A DNA stretch of 64,000 nucleotides, taken from Cyclobacteriaceae bacterium (lineage in GTDB: Bacteria; Bacteroidota; Bacteroidia; Cytophagales; Cyclobacteriaceae). The notes beneath the pieces are model-generated. The model did no database searches and was not told the origin of the DNA. It worked only from the letters and a program-made list of their open reading frames with translations. This document shows positions 35,845-44,820 of this stretch, one piece after another. A program made the translations under genes and the position numbers. The stretch's first letter is position 1, and the number at the start of each line of letters is the position of its first letter. The DNA lies in contig JAGQYK010000001.1 in the NCBI GenBank assembly GCA_020436125.1, positions 153,946 through 217,945 on the forward strand. The letters run 5' to 3'.

Positions 35845-36723
35845 CTAGCGAAAGCGGAGTATGGGGCGTGTAAGGCAGGTGGGGCCGCCTCCGCCTTTTA
35901 CACTTATTTCTTTTCCTTCATACTCCATCACTTCGCACCCTGCTTTTACAAGTGCATCTGTGGTTTTGGGATTACCTTTTACGATCATACATTTTCTTGG
36001 AGCAGTTGCCAATACATTGCAACCCATCGATTCAAATTCTTCATCAGGTACTTCCACCAATTCAAACCCTCTACGGAGTAATTCGTTTCTGAAAGCGATG
36101 GGCATTAGAGGAGAGTAAACTACCGCCAGGTTTTTGTCTACAGGACTTAAAATAGACATCAGATGAAACACATCGGATGGTCCTTTGTAATGGGGGAGTG
36201 GCACCACAATTACGTTGACGCCATGTGGTGATAGTAAGTCTTTTAACTGTTTTATGCCTTCTTCATTGGTGCGGTATGTCAATCCTACCGCCAAGGTTTC
36301 TTCATCTAGCCATGCTACATCACCACCTTCCAAGGTTCCAGGTGATTTTATTTCACCCAAGATTTTCATTTGATACATTTCATACGCCTCTTTTTCAGCA
36401 CGTGGCTCCTGTGCCCTTCCTGACTTTCCCATGTTGCAAATGATGATACCATAATCAGTAGCAATGGACGCATCCCTGCAATAAATCGAATCCATATTTA
36501 CCTTATCATCTTGAGGAAGGTAATGCAAGTCGGTTCCTGATTCAGAAAGCAGTGCTTCAAAAGATTGGTACTCTTCGAGGGATCTCTTAAAATCCGGTTG
36601 AGATAAATAGTTAAGGGCTTCCCAATTTTTCTCAAGATGTGATTCATTGAGAAAAGCTTCTCTTGCTCCTTTTATAAATACAGATTTGAGCTTTCCGAAT
36701 TCAGAGTGTGATGTATACTTCAA
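35845..36723 (-). CDS. Arginine deiminase/DDAH superfamily hydrolase
   Basis: A 292-residue guanidino-group modifying enzyme. The key motifs are present: YCRDAS, TLEGGDVAW, the His in SDVFHLMS and the nucleophile C283 in GGGPTCLTRPI near the C-terminus. The superfamily covers arginine deiminase, dimethylarginine hydrolase and amidinotransferases; length favours a DDAH/ADI-like hydrolase. The start is TTG at 36723, since the next in-frame ATG would delete a quarter of the protein. It overlaps the permease stop in a TTGA sequence, indicating coupled translation. Confidence 0.88.
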   Translation of the reverse strand: MKYTSHSEFGKLKSVFIKGAREAFLNESHLEKNWEALNYLSQPDFKRSLEEYQSFEALLSESGTDLHYLPQDDKVNMDSIYCRDASIATDYGIIICNMGKSGRAQEPRAEKEAYEMYQMKILGEIKSPGTLEGGDVAWLDEETLAVGLTYRTNEEGIKQLKDLLSPHGVNVIVVPLPHYKGPSDVFHLMSILSPVDKNLAVVYSPLMPIAFRNELLRRGFELVEVPDEEFESMGCNVLATAPRKCMIVKGNPKTTDALVKAGCEVMEYEGKEISVKGGGGPTCLTRPILRFR

Positions 36724-38039
36724 TTTTTTCTATTTTTAATAACCATCCAAATGTATAAAGGTATACTGGTAAGTAACAAAAGAAAACCCCAGAATACAGA
36801 TTCTTGCCCGGTCCCTGCAATGGCCCAAAGTGAAAATAGAAATGCACCCATTCCAATAAAGATGGTATTGATCCAGCCTTTGGTGTTAAATAGTTTTTCT
36901 TCTGCATATAAAATGATCAGAGAGCCCGCTGAAAAAAGATAGGGAACAAGAATAGTTGTAGTAGTCAACAACACCAAAAATTCGAATTGCTCAACCAATC
37001 CTTTCGTGTAGTTCATTCCAACCAGCAGAGAAACGAAAACACTAGAGATTATTATTCCCATTGCTGGAGCTCCTTTTTTATTTTGTCTTGCAAAAATGGA
37101 TGGAAACAATTTGTCTTTGGCAATGGCGAATGGAATTTGGCCTTGTATAAGTATCCAGCCGTTCAATGCACCAAATGCGGATATGGCAACTCCCGCACCC
37201 ACCCAGTATTTTGAATTCTCCCCAAACATTATAGCAGCCGCATCGGCAAAGGGTGTTACCGAGGTTTGAAGTTCTAGAGGTGAGACAGTGCCAAGAACGG
37301 AGAATGTGCCTAAAATATACACAGCGGTTGTTATCACGGTACCAATCAGGGTAGCACGTGGAATAGTTTTCTCTGGGTTCTCAACTGCGCCAGATGGAAT
37401 GGTGGCGCTCTCGATACCTAAAAATGCAAAGAGCGTCATCGCTGCTGTAGCGGTGATAGCTTGAAAGCTGGAAACACCACTTAAATTGAAAGGAGTAAAA
37501 TATTCAAATTTAATAAAGAATAGACCACCAAAAGCGATTAGAAAGAGTGGAGCTAACTTCAATATGGTGGTTACTAGTTGTACTTTACCACCTGCTCTCA
37601 CACCTAATGTGTTGACCCATGTGAGCAACCACACGCTGGAAAGCGCAGTAAGCACTGCAGCAATAGCGCTGGTACCAAGAATAGGTATAAATAAACTCAT
37701 GGCTCCTACAAAAGAAACTGCAATGGTGGCATTAGTGGCCAGCGTTGAAACCTGATATCCCCAGGCGACAAGAAATCCAGGGAAATCTCCAAATCCTTTT
37801 CTTGTATAGGCATAGGGACCACCGTCTCCTGTAGGCATTTTCTTGCTGAGCTTACCATAAAGTAGGGCAAGAAATAGGGCTCCTCCCGCAGAAAAGACCC
37901 AGCCTATTAAGCTGATGCCCCCATAGCTGGCTAACGCAGAAGGCATAAGAAATACACCAGCACCAATCATGTTACCTATGACGAGTGATGTACTAGTCCA
38001 CAGTCCAATTTTTTTTGTGATTGTTGGAGAAGATCCCAT
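36720..38039 (-). CDS. APC family amino acid permease (AdiC/PotE-like)
   Basis: A 439-residue transporter with about 12 membrane segments. The first helix has the APC substrate-binding motif GNMIGAGVFLMPSALASYGG, and helix 6 contains AMTLFAFLGIESATIPSGAVENPEKTIPRAT. These are typical of the basic amino acid/polyamine antiporter subgroup. It is translationally coupled to the arginine-deiminase-like gene, so a guanidino substrate such as arginine, agmatine or a methylarginine is the likely cargo. Direction (uptake or exchange) cannot be read. Confidence 0.9.
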   Translation of the reverse strand: MGSSPTITKKIGLWTSTSLVIGNMIGAGVFLMPSALASYGGISLIGWVFSAGGALFLALLYGKLSKKMPTGDGGPYAYTRKGFGDFPGFLVAWGYQVSTLATNATIAVSFVGAMSLFIPILGTSAIAAVLTALSSVWLLTWVNTLGVRAGGKVQLVTTILKLAPLFLIAFGGLFFIKFEYFTPFNLSGVSSFQAITATAAMTLFAFLGIESATIPSGAVENPEKTIPRATLIGTVITTAVYILGTFSVLGTVSPLELQTSVTPFADAAAIMFGENSKYWVGAGVAISAFGALNGWILIQGQIPFAIAKDKLFPSIFARQNKKGAPAMGIIISSVFVSLLVGMNYTKGLVEQFEFLVLLTTTTILVPYLFSAGSLIILYAEEKLFNTKGWINTIFIGMGAFLFSLWAIAGTGQESVFWGFLLLLTSIPLYIWMVIKNRKN

Positions 38040-38130
38040 GTATGCTTTCTTGATTCGAAAAAGAAAGATACCGATTTGTCTGAGATAATTGCCGTGATTA
38101 TGTCACTAATGGAATATTAGTAACACCCAA

Positions 38131-39075
38131 CTATTTATTAGCTACGTAATCGTAGATGAGTTTGGATGCATTTGCCATTGCTGCAACTCCGGCATCTGTG
38201 TCTTTAAGGTTTTTAGAAAGTGTAACTAACACATATTTTCTTCCGTCAGGTAGAATGACAAGAGCAGAGTCATGTTGTACACCGGTGATGCTTCCGGTCT
38301 TGTGTGCCACTTTCACTTCCTTGGGAAGATGAGCCGGAATAATTTCATTGAATTTTTGGTCGAGTAGGGTGTTAATCATCTGTTGATCTGCTTCTGGACT
38401 AACCGCTTCTCCATTGGCAAGCCTTTCAAAAATAATCATAAGGTCGTAGGCTGTAGTCGTATTGCTCAATCCGGCTTTGAAGGCTTTTTGATCTTCAACT
38501 CCTCTTAATACCAATATATCAGGTGCGCCAAGGCTACGCATGGTTTGAGTAACTTGCTTGGCATCCACCAATTCGATGACAATATTGGTGGCCAGATTAC
38601 TGCTTGCAATAATCATGTCATAGACAACGTCCCCAAGTAATTCTTTGGTACCTACCTGATTATACAATTCTAACTCGCTGTCTTCTTTGGAGTCCAAACT
38701 ATAAAGCGTACTGTCGACAATACTTTTAAATTCATTCTTCACTTCAATGGAATCATTAAGTGAGAATTTACCTTCTGTAGCTTGCTTATAAACTTCAATC
38801 ATTACAGGAGTCTTCATGGTGCTGGCCGCATGAAACACTTCCTTCTCATTGATGAATAGTGTTTCTCCTGTTGTTAAATCCTTAAACGCTATTGCAAAAT
38901 CACCCTCCGTTTTTGAAAGGGTGCTTTCTACATCTTGCTTAAGTTGGTCAAGAGAAGGTTTAGAAGAGCATGATGACAAAAGCCAAATGATTCCTAAAAG
39001 GAACAGATAGGATAATCGCAGTTGGTTAAAATTTCTTAATCCCTTCGTAGCAATCATTTGGCAATCTATCATCAT
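38131..39075 (-). CDS. Class A beta-lactamase-like serine hydrolase lipoprotein
   Basis: A 314-residue protein with a signal and lipobox (L-L-S-S-C36). The penicillin-binding fold motifs are present: S85-T-M-K88 (SxxK), an S-S-N in IIASSNLATN, and HKTGS (KTG). An ELELYNQVGTKE segment precedes the SSN, where class A enzymes carry Glu166; an active-site Glu is plausible there. It could be a beta-lactamase or a D-Ala-D-Ala-type hydrolase; resistance is not shown by sequence. It follows the S10 peptidase by 15 bases and is probably co-transcribed. Confidence 0.87.
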   Translation of the reverse strand: MMIDCQMIATKGLRNFNQLRLSYLFLLGIIWLLSSCSSKPSLDQLKQDVESTLSKTEGDFAIAFKDLTTGETLFINEKEVFHAASTMKTPVMIEVYKQATEGKFSLNDSIEVKNEFKSIVDSTLYSLDSKEDSELELYNQVGTKELLGDVVYDMIIASSNLATNIVIELVDAKQVTQTMRSLGAPDILVLRGVEDQKAFKAGLSNTTTAYDLMIIFERLANGEAVSPEADQQMINTLLDQKFNEIIPAHLPKEVKVAHKTGSITGVQHDSALVILPDGRKYVLVTLSKNLKDTDAGVAAMANASKLIYDYVANK

Positions 39076-39089
39076 ATTATGTTTCTTGA

Positions 39090-40562
39090 CTAGTATCTAG
39101 CGGGCTTTCCGTTTGATGATGAACTTTTAATAAATTCACGAATGTCTTCGTTAGCTTTTATTAAGTCTTCATTGCGCAAGTACATCATGTGTCCACTTCT
39201 ATACCCTTTCCAGCTAAAACGATCCTTCATTTTACCACTAGGATCCATATTCCACATGGAATATTTGGCATCGAAATAAGTACAGGCTCCATCGTAGTAT
39301 CCAGATTGAGTCATTACCTTAAGATATGGATTTTGTGCCATAGCTTGACGAAGGTTATCTCCAGTATGGTCGTTGCTGCGGTCCCATGGATGAACTGGGC
39401 CGAACAAATTGTACTTGATGTCAGTTTTAAAGTTCAAATGCTCCCTTAGATAGTAATTGATAGCTGGAGTAAAAGAATGAAGCCATGAAGTAAGTTCAGC
39501 GCTGTAATCAGGATTTTCACCTGCATCCATTTTGTCAATTCCTAAATAGCGTGAATCTAACCTTCCGATAGTATAACCTTGATCGCGAAGCAATTCTTTC
39601 CAAAAAGCACGGGTACTTATGTCCAGGTTGTTTTGCAAAATGAATTTTTCACTTAAACCAGAATATCGAGCCATCTTGGCGGCAACTTCTTTTTTCTTAG
39701 ACTCATCCAAAAAGCCACCCATGGCCATCGCAGGGATGAGTTCGTTAATGGTATATTGCTCTATCTCTGGCAATACATCAGTTAAATCTTTTTGTTGCAA
39801 ATCTGATGGTAATTTCTTGTGGAACCATGCAGCAGCAGCAAAGTAAGGTAACCGATTGGCTGCTTTTACAGGGCCTTCTCTGTCTATTCCTAAGTCTGTA
39901 GGAGAAACCAAAATCACTCCATTCAAATACATCCATTGTGCATTTTGCAATTCAAGAGCAAGTCCAGAAACGCGAGTAGTACCATAACTTTCGCCTATCA
40001 AGTACTTAGGTGATGACCAGCGGTTTTTACGAGTCACAAAAGTATTTAGCCATTCAGCTAGGTATTTAATGTCTGCGTTAACTCCGAAAAATGTTTCGCG
40101 TGGTGCTTTGTCATCCAATACGCGAGAGTACCCTGTGTTTACAGGATTTACATAAACGATATCAGCCACATCCAAAACAGTGTTTGGATTTTCTTTTACT
40201 CCATAAGGTTGGATGGGGTAGCCTTCATCATCAATCTTTAACACACGAGGACCTGTATAGGCTACGTGCATCCACACTGATGCTGATCCTGGGCCACCAT
40301 TGAACGATATAATCAATGGACGAGAAGCGCGATCCTTAATATCGCTTCTTTCGTAGTAAGTGTAATAAAGAGAGGCAATTACTTTACCATCCTTATCCCA
40401 TACTGGCTGTGTACCAGTACTTGCAGTATAGGGAAAACGCTTCCCTTTCACAGTTACTTCATGCGTGGTGGTAACCGTAGTGTCAGCAGGCAGTTTTCGA
40501 TTCTGTGCCAAGGCTGACAAGGTCAGTCCCAAGGCAAGTAAAAATGTGATATAAAATCTCAT
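39090..40562 (-). CDS. Secreted S10 family serine carboxypeptidase
   Basis: A 490-residue carboxypeptidase with a signal peptide (GLTLSALAQ). The S10 substrate-binding segment FNGGPGSASVWMH, nucleophile S192 in GESYG, Asp in GYYDGACTYFDAKY and His in GYRSGHMMYLR form the expected order. The enzyme removes C-terminal residues at acidic to neutral pH and is found in many Bacteroidota. It is first of a two-gene run with the beta-lactamase-like lipoprotein. Confidence 0.93.
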   Translation of the reverse strand: MRFYITFLLALGLTLSALAQNRKLPADTTVTTTHEVTVKGKRFPYTASTGTQPVWDKDGKVIASLYYTYYERSDIKDRASRPLIISFNGGPGSASVWMHVAYTGPRVLKIDDEGYPIQPYGVKENPNTVLDVADIVYVNPVNTGYSRVLDDKAPRETFFGVNADIKYLAEWLNTFVTRKNRWSSPKYLIGESYGTTRVSGLALELQNAQWMYLNGVILVSPTDLGIDREGPVKAANRLPYFAAAAWFHKKLPSDLQQKDLTDVLPEIEQYTINELIPAMAMGGFLDESKKKEVAAKMARYSGLSEKFILQNNLDISTRAFWKELLRDQGYTIGRLDSRYLGIDKMDAGENPDYSAELTSWLHSFTPAINYYLREHLNFKTDIKYNLFGPVHPWDRSNDHTGDNLRQAMAQNPYLKVMTQSGYYDGACTYFDAKYSMWNMDPSGKMKDRFSWKGYRSGHMMYLRNEDLIKANEDIREFIKSSSSNGKPARY

Positions 40563-40704
40563 GTTGTAATTTTAAGATTGTGGATTAAATTATAGGGTAT
40601 AAAATTAGACCCTTTACAGCTAAATATGTGGACCTTTTGTTGAGCGGTAATTTTCCTTTTTGCTTACCTTACTGAGCGATAAAAAAGGTAAAATCTAACG
40701 TAAA

Positions 40705-41304
40705 ATGATATTCAAAGGTTACATAACTGTATTAGGCATTATTTCAGCCACTTTAATTTCGTGTTCATCTAAAAGTACGGAGTATTCAGTAGGACAAATA
40801 AAAACTCCTAAGGGTGATATTATTCTTTGGTTATATGATGAAACTCCTAATCATAAAGAAAGCTTCATTCAGCTGGCCAATGATGGGTATTGGGATTCTC
40901 TAACATTTAATAGGGTAATACCTAACTTCGTTGCGCAAGGTGGATGCCCAGACACCCCAGCGGGGTTTAAGGATCCAGAGTACTTATTGCCTCCTGAATT
41001 GAATGAGAACCTAAGGCATGATTATGGGGCTTTAGGGGCAGGACGAGATGATAACCCTGATAAGTTATCAGCGAGATGTCAATTTTATATTGTTCAAAAC
41101 AAAGAAGGTGTACATCGGTTGGACGGGGACTATACCGTGTTTGGCAAGGTACTGAAGGGTATGGATATAGTGGATGCCATAGTTAGTGTCGAGAGGGACT
41201 CAACTAACAAGCCTCTTGTACCTATTATATTGGATGTAAATATTATTCAGCTCACGGCAGGAGCGTTGAAAGAATTGGGTTTTGACCCAAATGCACCTTT
41301 GTAA
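40705..41304 (+). CDS. Cyclophilin-type peptidyl-prolyl isomerase lipoprotein
   Basis: A 199-residue protein with a lipobox (T-L-I-S-C). The cyclophilin core is visible as VGQIKTPKGDIILWLYDETP, GYWDSLTFNRVIPNFVAQGG (the R-x-x-x-x-F-x-x-Q-G-G catalytic segment) and QFYIVQN, then DYTVFGKVLKGMDIVDAI. It should assist folding of exported proteins in the periplasm. It is divergent from S10 and convergent with the M28 peptidase, 6 bases from that gene's stop. Confidence 0.94.
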   Translation: MIFKGYITVLGIISATLISCSSKSTEYSVGQIKTPKGDIILWLYDETPNHKESFIQLANDGYWDSLTFNRVIPNFVAQGGCPDTPAGFKDPEYLLPPELNENLRHDYGALGAGRDDNPDKLSARCQFYIVQNKEGVHRLDGDYTVFGKVLKGMDIVDAIVSVERDSTNKPLVPIILDVNIIQLTAGALKELGFDPNAPL

Positions 41305-41310
41305 AAGAAA

Positions 41311-43359
41311 TCAGGTCTTTGTAATCACACCAATCTCTGCTAATGCGGAAAGGAATTCGGCAACAATTTCAGTCGGTATTGGTCCAAATTCTGCAGCCAC
41401 TGCATTCCTTATCTGAGTGACTGTTCTGTGTCCATCGACTAAGTTGAGGATTTCATAGGTGTATTCTCCACTTGATCCCCACAACCCCCTATATGAAAAT
41501 ACTTTGAGTTTTGCTGTTTTGTCTGCTCCGTATTGATCCTCTAGATAGTCATACCCAAAAACGGACATAGGTCCTTTTATTTTTTCGTTACGAGAGTATA
41601 TAGTACTACTTTCTCCAGGTAGAGCGGCTCCTTTACCAATTGGTTTTTCGAGATCTGCTATATAATTAAGGAACTCTTTTTGAAGTTTTGAATCGGGTTT
41701 ACCAAAGTGTGTAATTGACTGGGCAACTCCTCGTTCATATTGCCAATGATGAAATTTTAAATTTTCCTGTTCTTGTGGATTGAGATAGGGAACGCGTTCA
41801 AGCATGTTGGCTGTTCTTAATAAAGCTTGATGTTGATACAAATCCAGATAGCTGGCGGTAGAAGGTGTGTTAAAGTTGGCGAGTGTGTAGGCGCTTGCAG
41901 CACCGATAAATCCAGATCGTTTGAGCTTGGTCGGATCAATATTGGCAGGGATATCGTAGTTGGTATGAATATACCTATCTGGCCAATCGTGAAGATAAAT
42001 GGAGGGAATACGAAAGGAGCCTTCACTAAAGACCTGAAAGTCGCTGCCCATGTGGAATTGCCCGAGCACGGCATGTAAATCTTCTTTTCCTCCTTCTATT
42101 GAAACGACAGGGTGGTCTACTGCTTCACCACTCGCGTATTTATCTGAGGCTTCGTTGAGATACCTACCAAAGGCTTCACCAATGTCGCTCACAAAACTTG
42201 GTAAACTCTTTGGGCTGCGGGATACATGAAAGATGGCTTTGGTCTCAGGTCCTCCACCTACCATATCCATATGAATTACTGCCTTGATATTATTGGCCAA
42301 AGCAGGCCTGTAATTAAGTAAGACGGTAGTCCCTTCAATTTCTGGTGACCAAATAAACCTTATAGTACGCTTTGGCCTTTCCAATTTACCTTCGTCAATT
42401 AATTTTTTTAGTGTTCTTGCCACTTCCATAATAGTTACGGACCCACTGGCATTATCATTGGCTCCTGGTCTCGGGTGATCAAGATGGCAGGTAAATGCAA
42501 TTTCTTCATTTTTTAAAGTGGGATCAGCGCCCTCAATAACTGCAGTAAGAATGTCATAATTACCCGGATGTTGTCCGGCTTTTACTTTTGCGCTTAGTTT
42601 GATGAATTCACCTGCCTTTAATCGTTTTTGAAAATCTCGTGCTTGTTTTAGTGAAACCATAAAAGCAAAGGTTTTATCTTCCGCAAAGGTTTCTAGATGT
42701 CCCCATCGGATGAGGTTATCATTTTCTCCATACCATGCTGTTGGTTGATTTTGCGCGTAACTAATAATGCCGGCCGCACCATATTTGGCAATAGCCAGAG
42801 GCACAATAGCTCCGGGCTGCGATGAAGTAAGTACCAGCTTGCCTTTTATATTTTTGTTGACATAATCTTCGTCTGATCTTCCTGTACCTACATCGATAAG
42901 GTCTGTAATGACCTCTCCACTCTCACTGTCCTGAGCCAATACAAGAGGTACGGCTTCCCAATTTCCAATGCGGATGGTTGGCTTCCATTGACCATTTATA
43001 TTTTCCAGCTCCCATAACTCTGCAAATTGCACATCCCATGCAGGTCGGGACTTTTGTGTCCCATACATGATCTTTCCATCTGCTGGTATTTCTAGTAATT
43101 CAATATTTTCTAATCCATACTCCTTTATTTGTGTTTGAATGAACGCTACAGCTTTTTGATAATCTTCCGATCCCCGCATGCGATGCAATCTTGACAAATA
43201 CTCCAGGTTTCGTTTGGCCGATTCTCCAGATAGTTCATCATCCAATGCGCCTATTAGTTTTTTGTCATTCAATGGAAACATCTGACAGTAGGAAGCGGGT
43301 GATACTATTGTTATAAGGCTAACAATGCTTAAAAACAGGATGGAAACATTCATTTTCAT
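41311..43359 (-). CDS. Secreted M28 family zinc peptidase with PA-like insertion
   Basis: About 682 residues from the ATG at 43359 (43353 is equally possible); the longer frame from 43392 adds a hydrophilic tail in front of the signal peptide. A PA-like insertion (about 120-240, GKLVLTSSQPGA and AAGIISYAQN) is followed by the M28 core with FTCHLDHPRPGANDNASGS, where His and Asp bind zinc, and FIWSPEIEGTT. A C-terminal helical region of about 200 residues follows. It is an aminopeptidase or carboxypeptidase acting outside the cell. No partner is adjacent. Confidence 0.9.
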   Translation of the reverse strand: MKMNVSILFLSIVSLITIVSPASYCQMFPLNDKKLIGALDDELSGESAKRNLEYLSRLHRMRGSEDYQKAVAFIQTQIKEYGLENIELLEIPADGKIMYGTQKSRPAWDVQFAELWELENINGQWKPTIRIGNWEAVPLVLAQDSESGEVITDLIDVGTGRSDEDYVNKNIKGKLVLTSSQPGAIVPLAIAKYGAAGIISYAQNQPTAWYGENDNLIRWGHLETFAEDKTFAFMVSLKQARDFQKRLKAGEFIKLSAKVKAGQHPGNYDILTAVIEGADPTLKNEEIAFTCHLDHPRPGANDNASGSVTIMEVARTLKKLIDEGKLERPKRTIRFIWSPEIEGTTVLLNYRPALANNIKAVIHMDMVGGGPETKAIFHVSRSPKSLPSFVSDIGEAFGRYLNEASDKYASGEAVDHPVVSIEGGKEDLHAVLGQFHMGSDFQVFSEGSFRIPSIYLHDWPDRYIHTNYDIPANIDPTKLKRSGFIGAASAYTLANFNTPSTASYLDLYQHQALLRTANMLERVPYLNPQEQENLKFHHWQYERGVAQSITHFGKPDSKLQKEFLNYIADLEKPIGKGAALPGESSTIYSRNEKIKGPMSVFGYDYLEDQYGADKTAKLKVFSYRGLWGSSGEYTYEILNLVDGHRTVTQIRNAVAAEFGPIPTEIVAEFLSALAEIGVITKT

Positions 43360-43743
43360 TTCGTCAATAGAGGGTGGTTGGTAATGTGGCACCTCAAGCT
43401 ATTAAAAATTTCGCAGGTAATGGATACGATAGTGGAGATTCACCTAAATGGGGTATTTATATGGTTTGGCACTTCAGTTGAATGAAAAAAAAAGAGCTTG
43501 GCAGAAAAATTGTGCTAACCAATAGGCGTGGCAGGTTCTTGATCAGTGACCAAGGTGGCAGATGTTTCATGAGTGTTAATGCAATCTTTAAGTATACAAT
43601 GGCAAGAATGTGAATTGAACCACAAGGCCTTTAAGGTGAATGGCGCAATGATTTTTTATTTACCGCTTATAAAAATCCTTCTATCTAAGGGATTTTTATA
43701 TGGGGCTTATTATTCTAAATTTTCGACTTAATTTAGGTGTGGA
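43360..43743. other. Intergenic stretch between M28 and an NTF2-like gene
   Basis: About 380 bases. It contains an imperfect hairpin AAAAATCC (43671-43678) / GGATTTTT (43690-43697), too weak to call a terminator. A 43-codon open frame (43482-43613) has basic composition but no ribosome-binding or family signal. The rest must carry the promoters of both flanking divergent genes. Confidence 0.45.
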
Positions 43744-44604
43744 ATGGTTAGACAATATATAATTGGGTGTTTACTGGCAACTTTGGCTATGCTGAGCGAA
43801 TCAGGTAGTGCACAACGGTTATCAGGCCCGGTTCAGGAGGTTGTTGATGCAGAGATGGCTTTTGCTAAGATGTCAAAGGATAAAAGCACTAAAGAGGCTT
43901 TTATAGAATTCATGGCTGCAGACGCCACTGTATTTGCAAATGGAGAGCCAGTGAGTGGTATGGAATTTTGGAAGAAAAGACCCGCAACTAATGGAGTGCT
44001 GTATTGGTGGCCCGTGTTTGCTGATATATCACTAGGAGAAGATTTTGGCTATACAACAGGGCCGTACCAGATGAGCAAGGATAAAGATAGTGAACCCTTT
44101 GCTTTTGGATATTACTCAACGGTGTGGCGGAAAAATTCAATAGGAGAATGGAAAGTAGTAATTGACCTGGGGATATATGTAGAGAAGCCTGAAGAAGAGA
44201 ATCACACACTTCGCACAGTCAGGAGACCTTCCAGTAAGGGCAAAAAGCCATTACCTTCATCTAAGGAGGACCTTATTTTTATAGAGCAATCCTATACGCA
44301 ATGGCTAAATGAAACGGGGAATTCCTTTTTACCAGAGTACTTCTCTAAGGAGTGCAGAATTCATAGAACAGGTGCTGATCCCTATACTTCGTGGAAAGTT
44401 ATTGAGGGGATGCGCGAGGAGAAGCAATTTTATTTCGAGCCTGTGGATGGTAATGTCGCAGAATCGGGAGATCTGGGGTTCACTTATGGACGAGTGAAAA
44501 TTGAAAGCAAAGATGGTAATATGGAAAAAGGCAATTACCTGAGGGTATGGAAAAGGGAGCCTGGAACTAACTGGAAAATTGTACTTGACGTCATTGGAAG
44601 TTAA
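43744..44604 (+). CDS. Secreted double NTF2-like (DUF4440-type) protein
   Basis: A 286-residue protein with a signal peptide (ending near SGSAQ). Two NTF2-like halves are visible, about 28-145 (VVDAEMAFAKMSKDKSTKEAFIEF) and 175-285 (SYTQWLNETGNSFLPEYF ... TYGRVKIESKDG), each ending in the tryptophan-rich 'Y-x-x-V-W-x-x' and 'W-K-I/V-V-x-D' strand, as in DUF4440. No catalytic residues are assigned. It stands alone. Confidence 0.75.
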   Translation: MVRQYIIGCLLATLAMLSESGSAQRLSGPVQEVVDAEMAFAKMSKDKSTKEAFIEFMAADATVFANGEPVSGMEFWKKRPATNGVLYWWPVFADISLGEDFGYTTGPYQMSKDKDSEPFAFGYYSTVWRKNSIGEWKVVIDLGIYVEKPEEENHTLRTVRRPSSKGKKPLPSSKEDLIFIEQSYTQWLNETGNSFLPEYFSKECRIHRTGADPYTSWKVIEGMREEKQFYFEPVDGNVAESGDLGFTYGRVKIESKDGNMEKGNYLRVWKREPGTNWKIVLDVIGS

Positions 44605-44820
44605 GCATCATTCCGCATGACTAAATTCCATTTTTGATAGAAAAATGGTGAAAAATGGCGCTGTGTTATTGGAACGGGTGTCACTAGGTTAAATATTTCT
44701 TTAATTTCCTTCGTTTTCTTACATCGATCCGGAAAATCAATCGAATCCTTTCGGATTACCTTAACATTGTACTTGAATTAGTGTTAGATTTCTTACCACT
44801 GCTTCCTAATTCATCCTGCA

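Noticed and set aside
38131..39075. Antibiotic-resistance gene call for the beta-lactamase-like lipoprotein
   Set aside because: The fold motifs are present but the sequence alone does not show beta-lactam hydrolysis; related serine hydrolases act on cell-wall peptides.
43482..43613. 43-codon open frame in the M28 intergenic region
   Set aside because: Basic but unremarkable composition, no ribosome-binding signal, and expected by chance in AT-rich DNA.
43671..43697. AAAAATCC/GGATTTTT hairpin
   Set aside because: Only eight mostly A-T pairs and located between two divergent genes, so there is no transcript for it to terminate.
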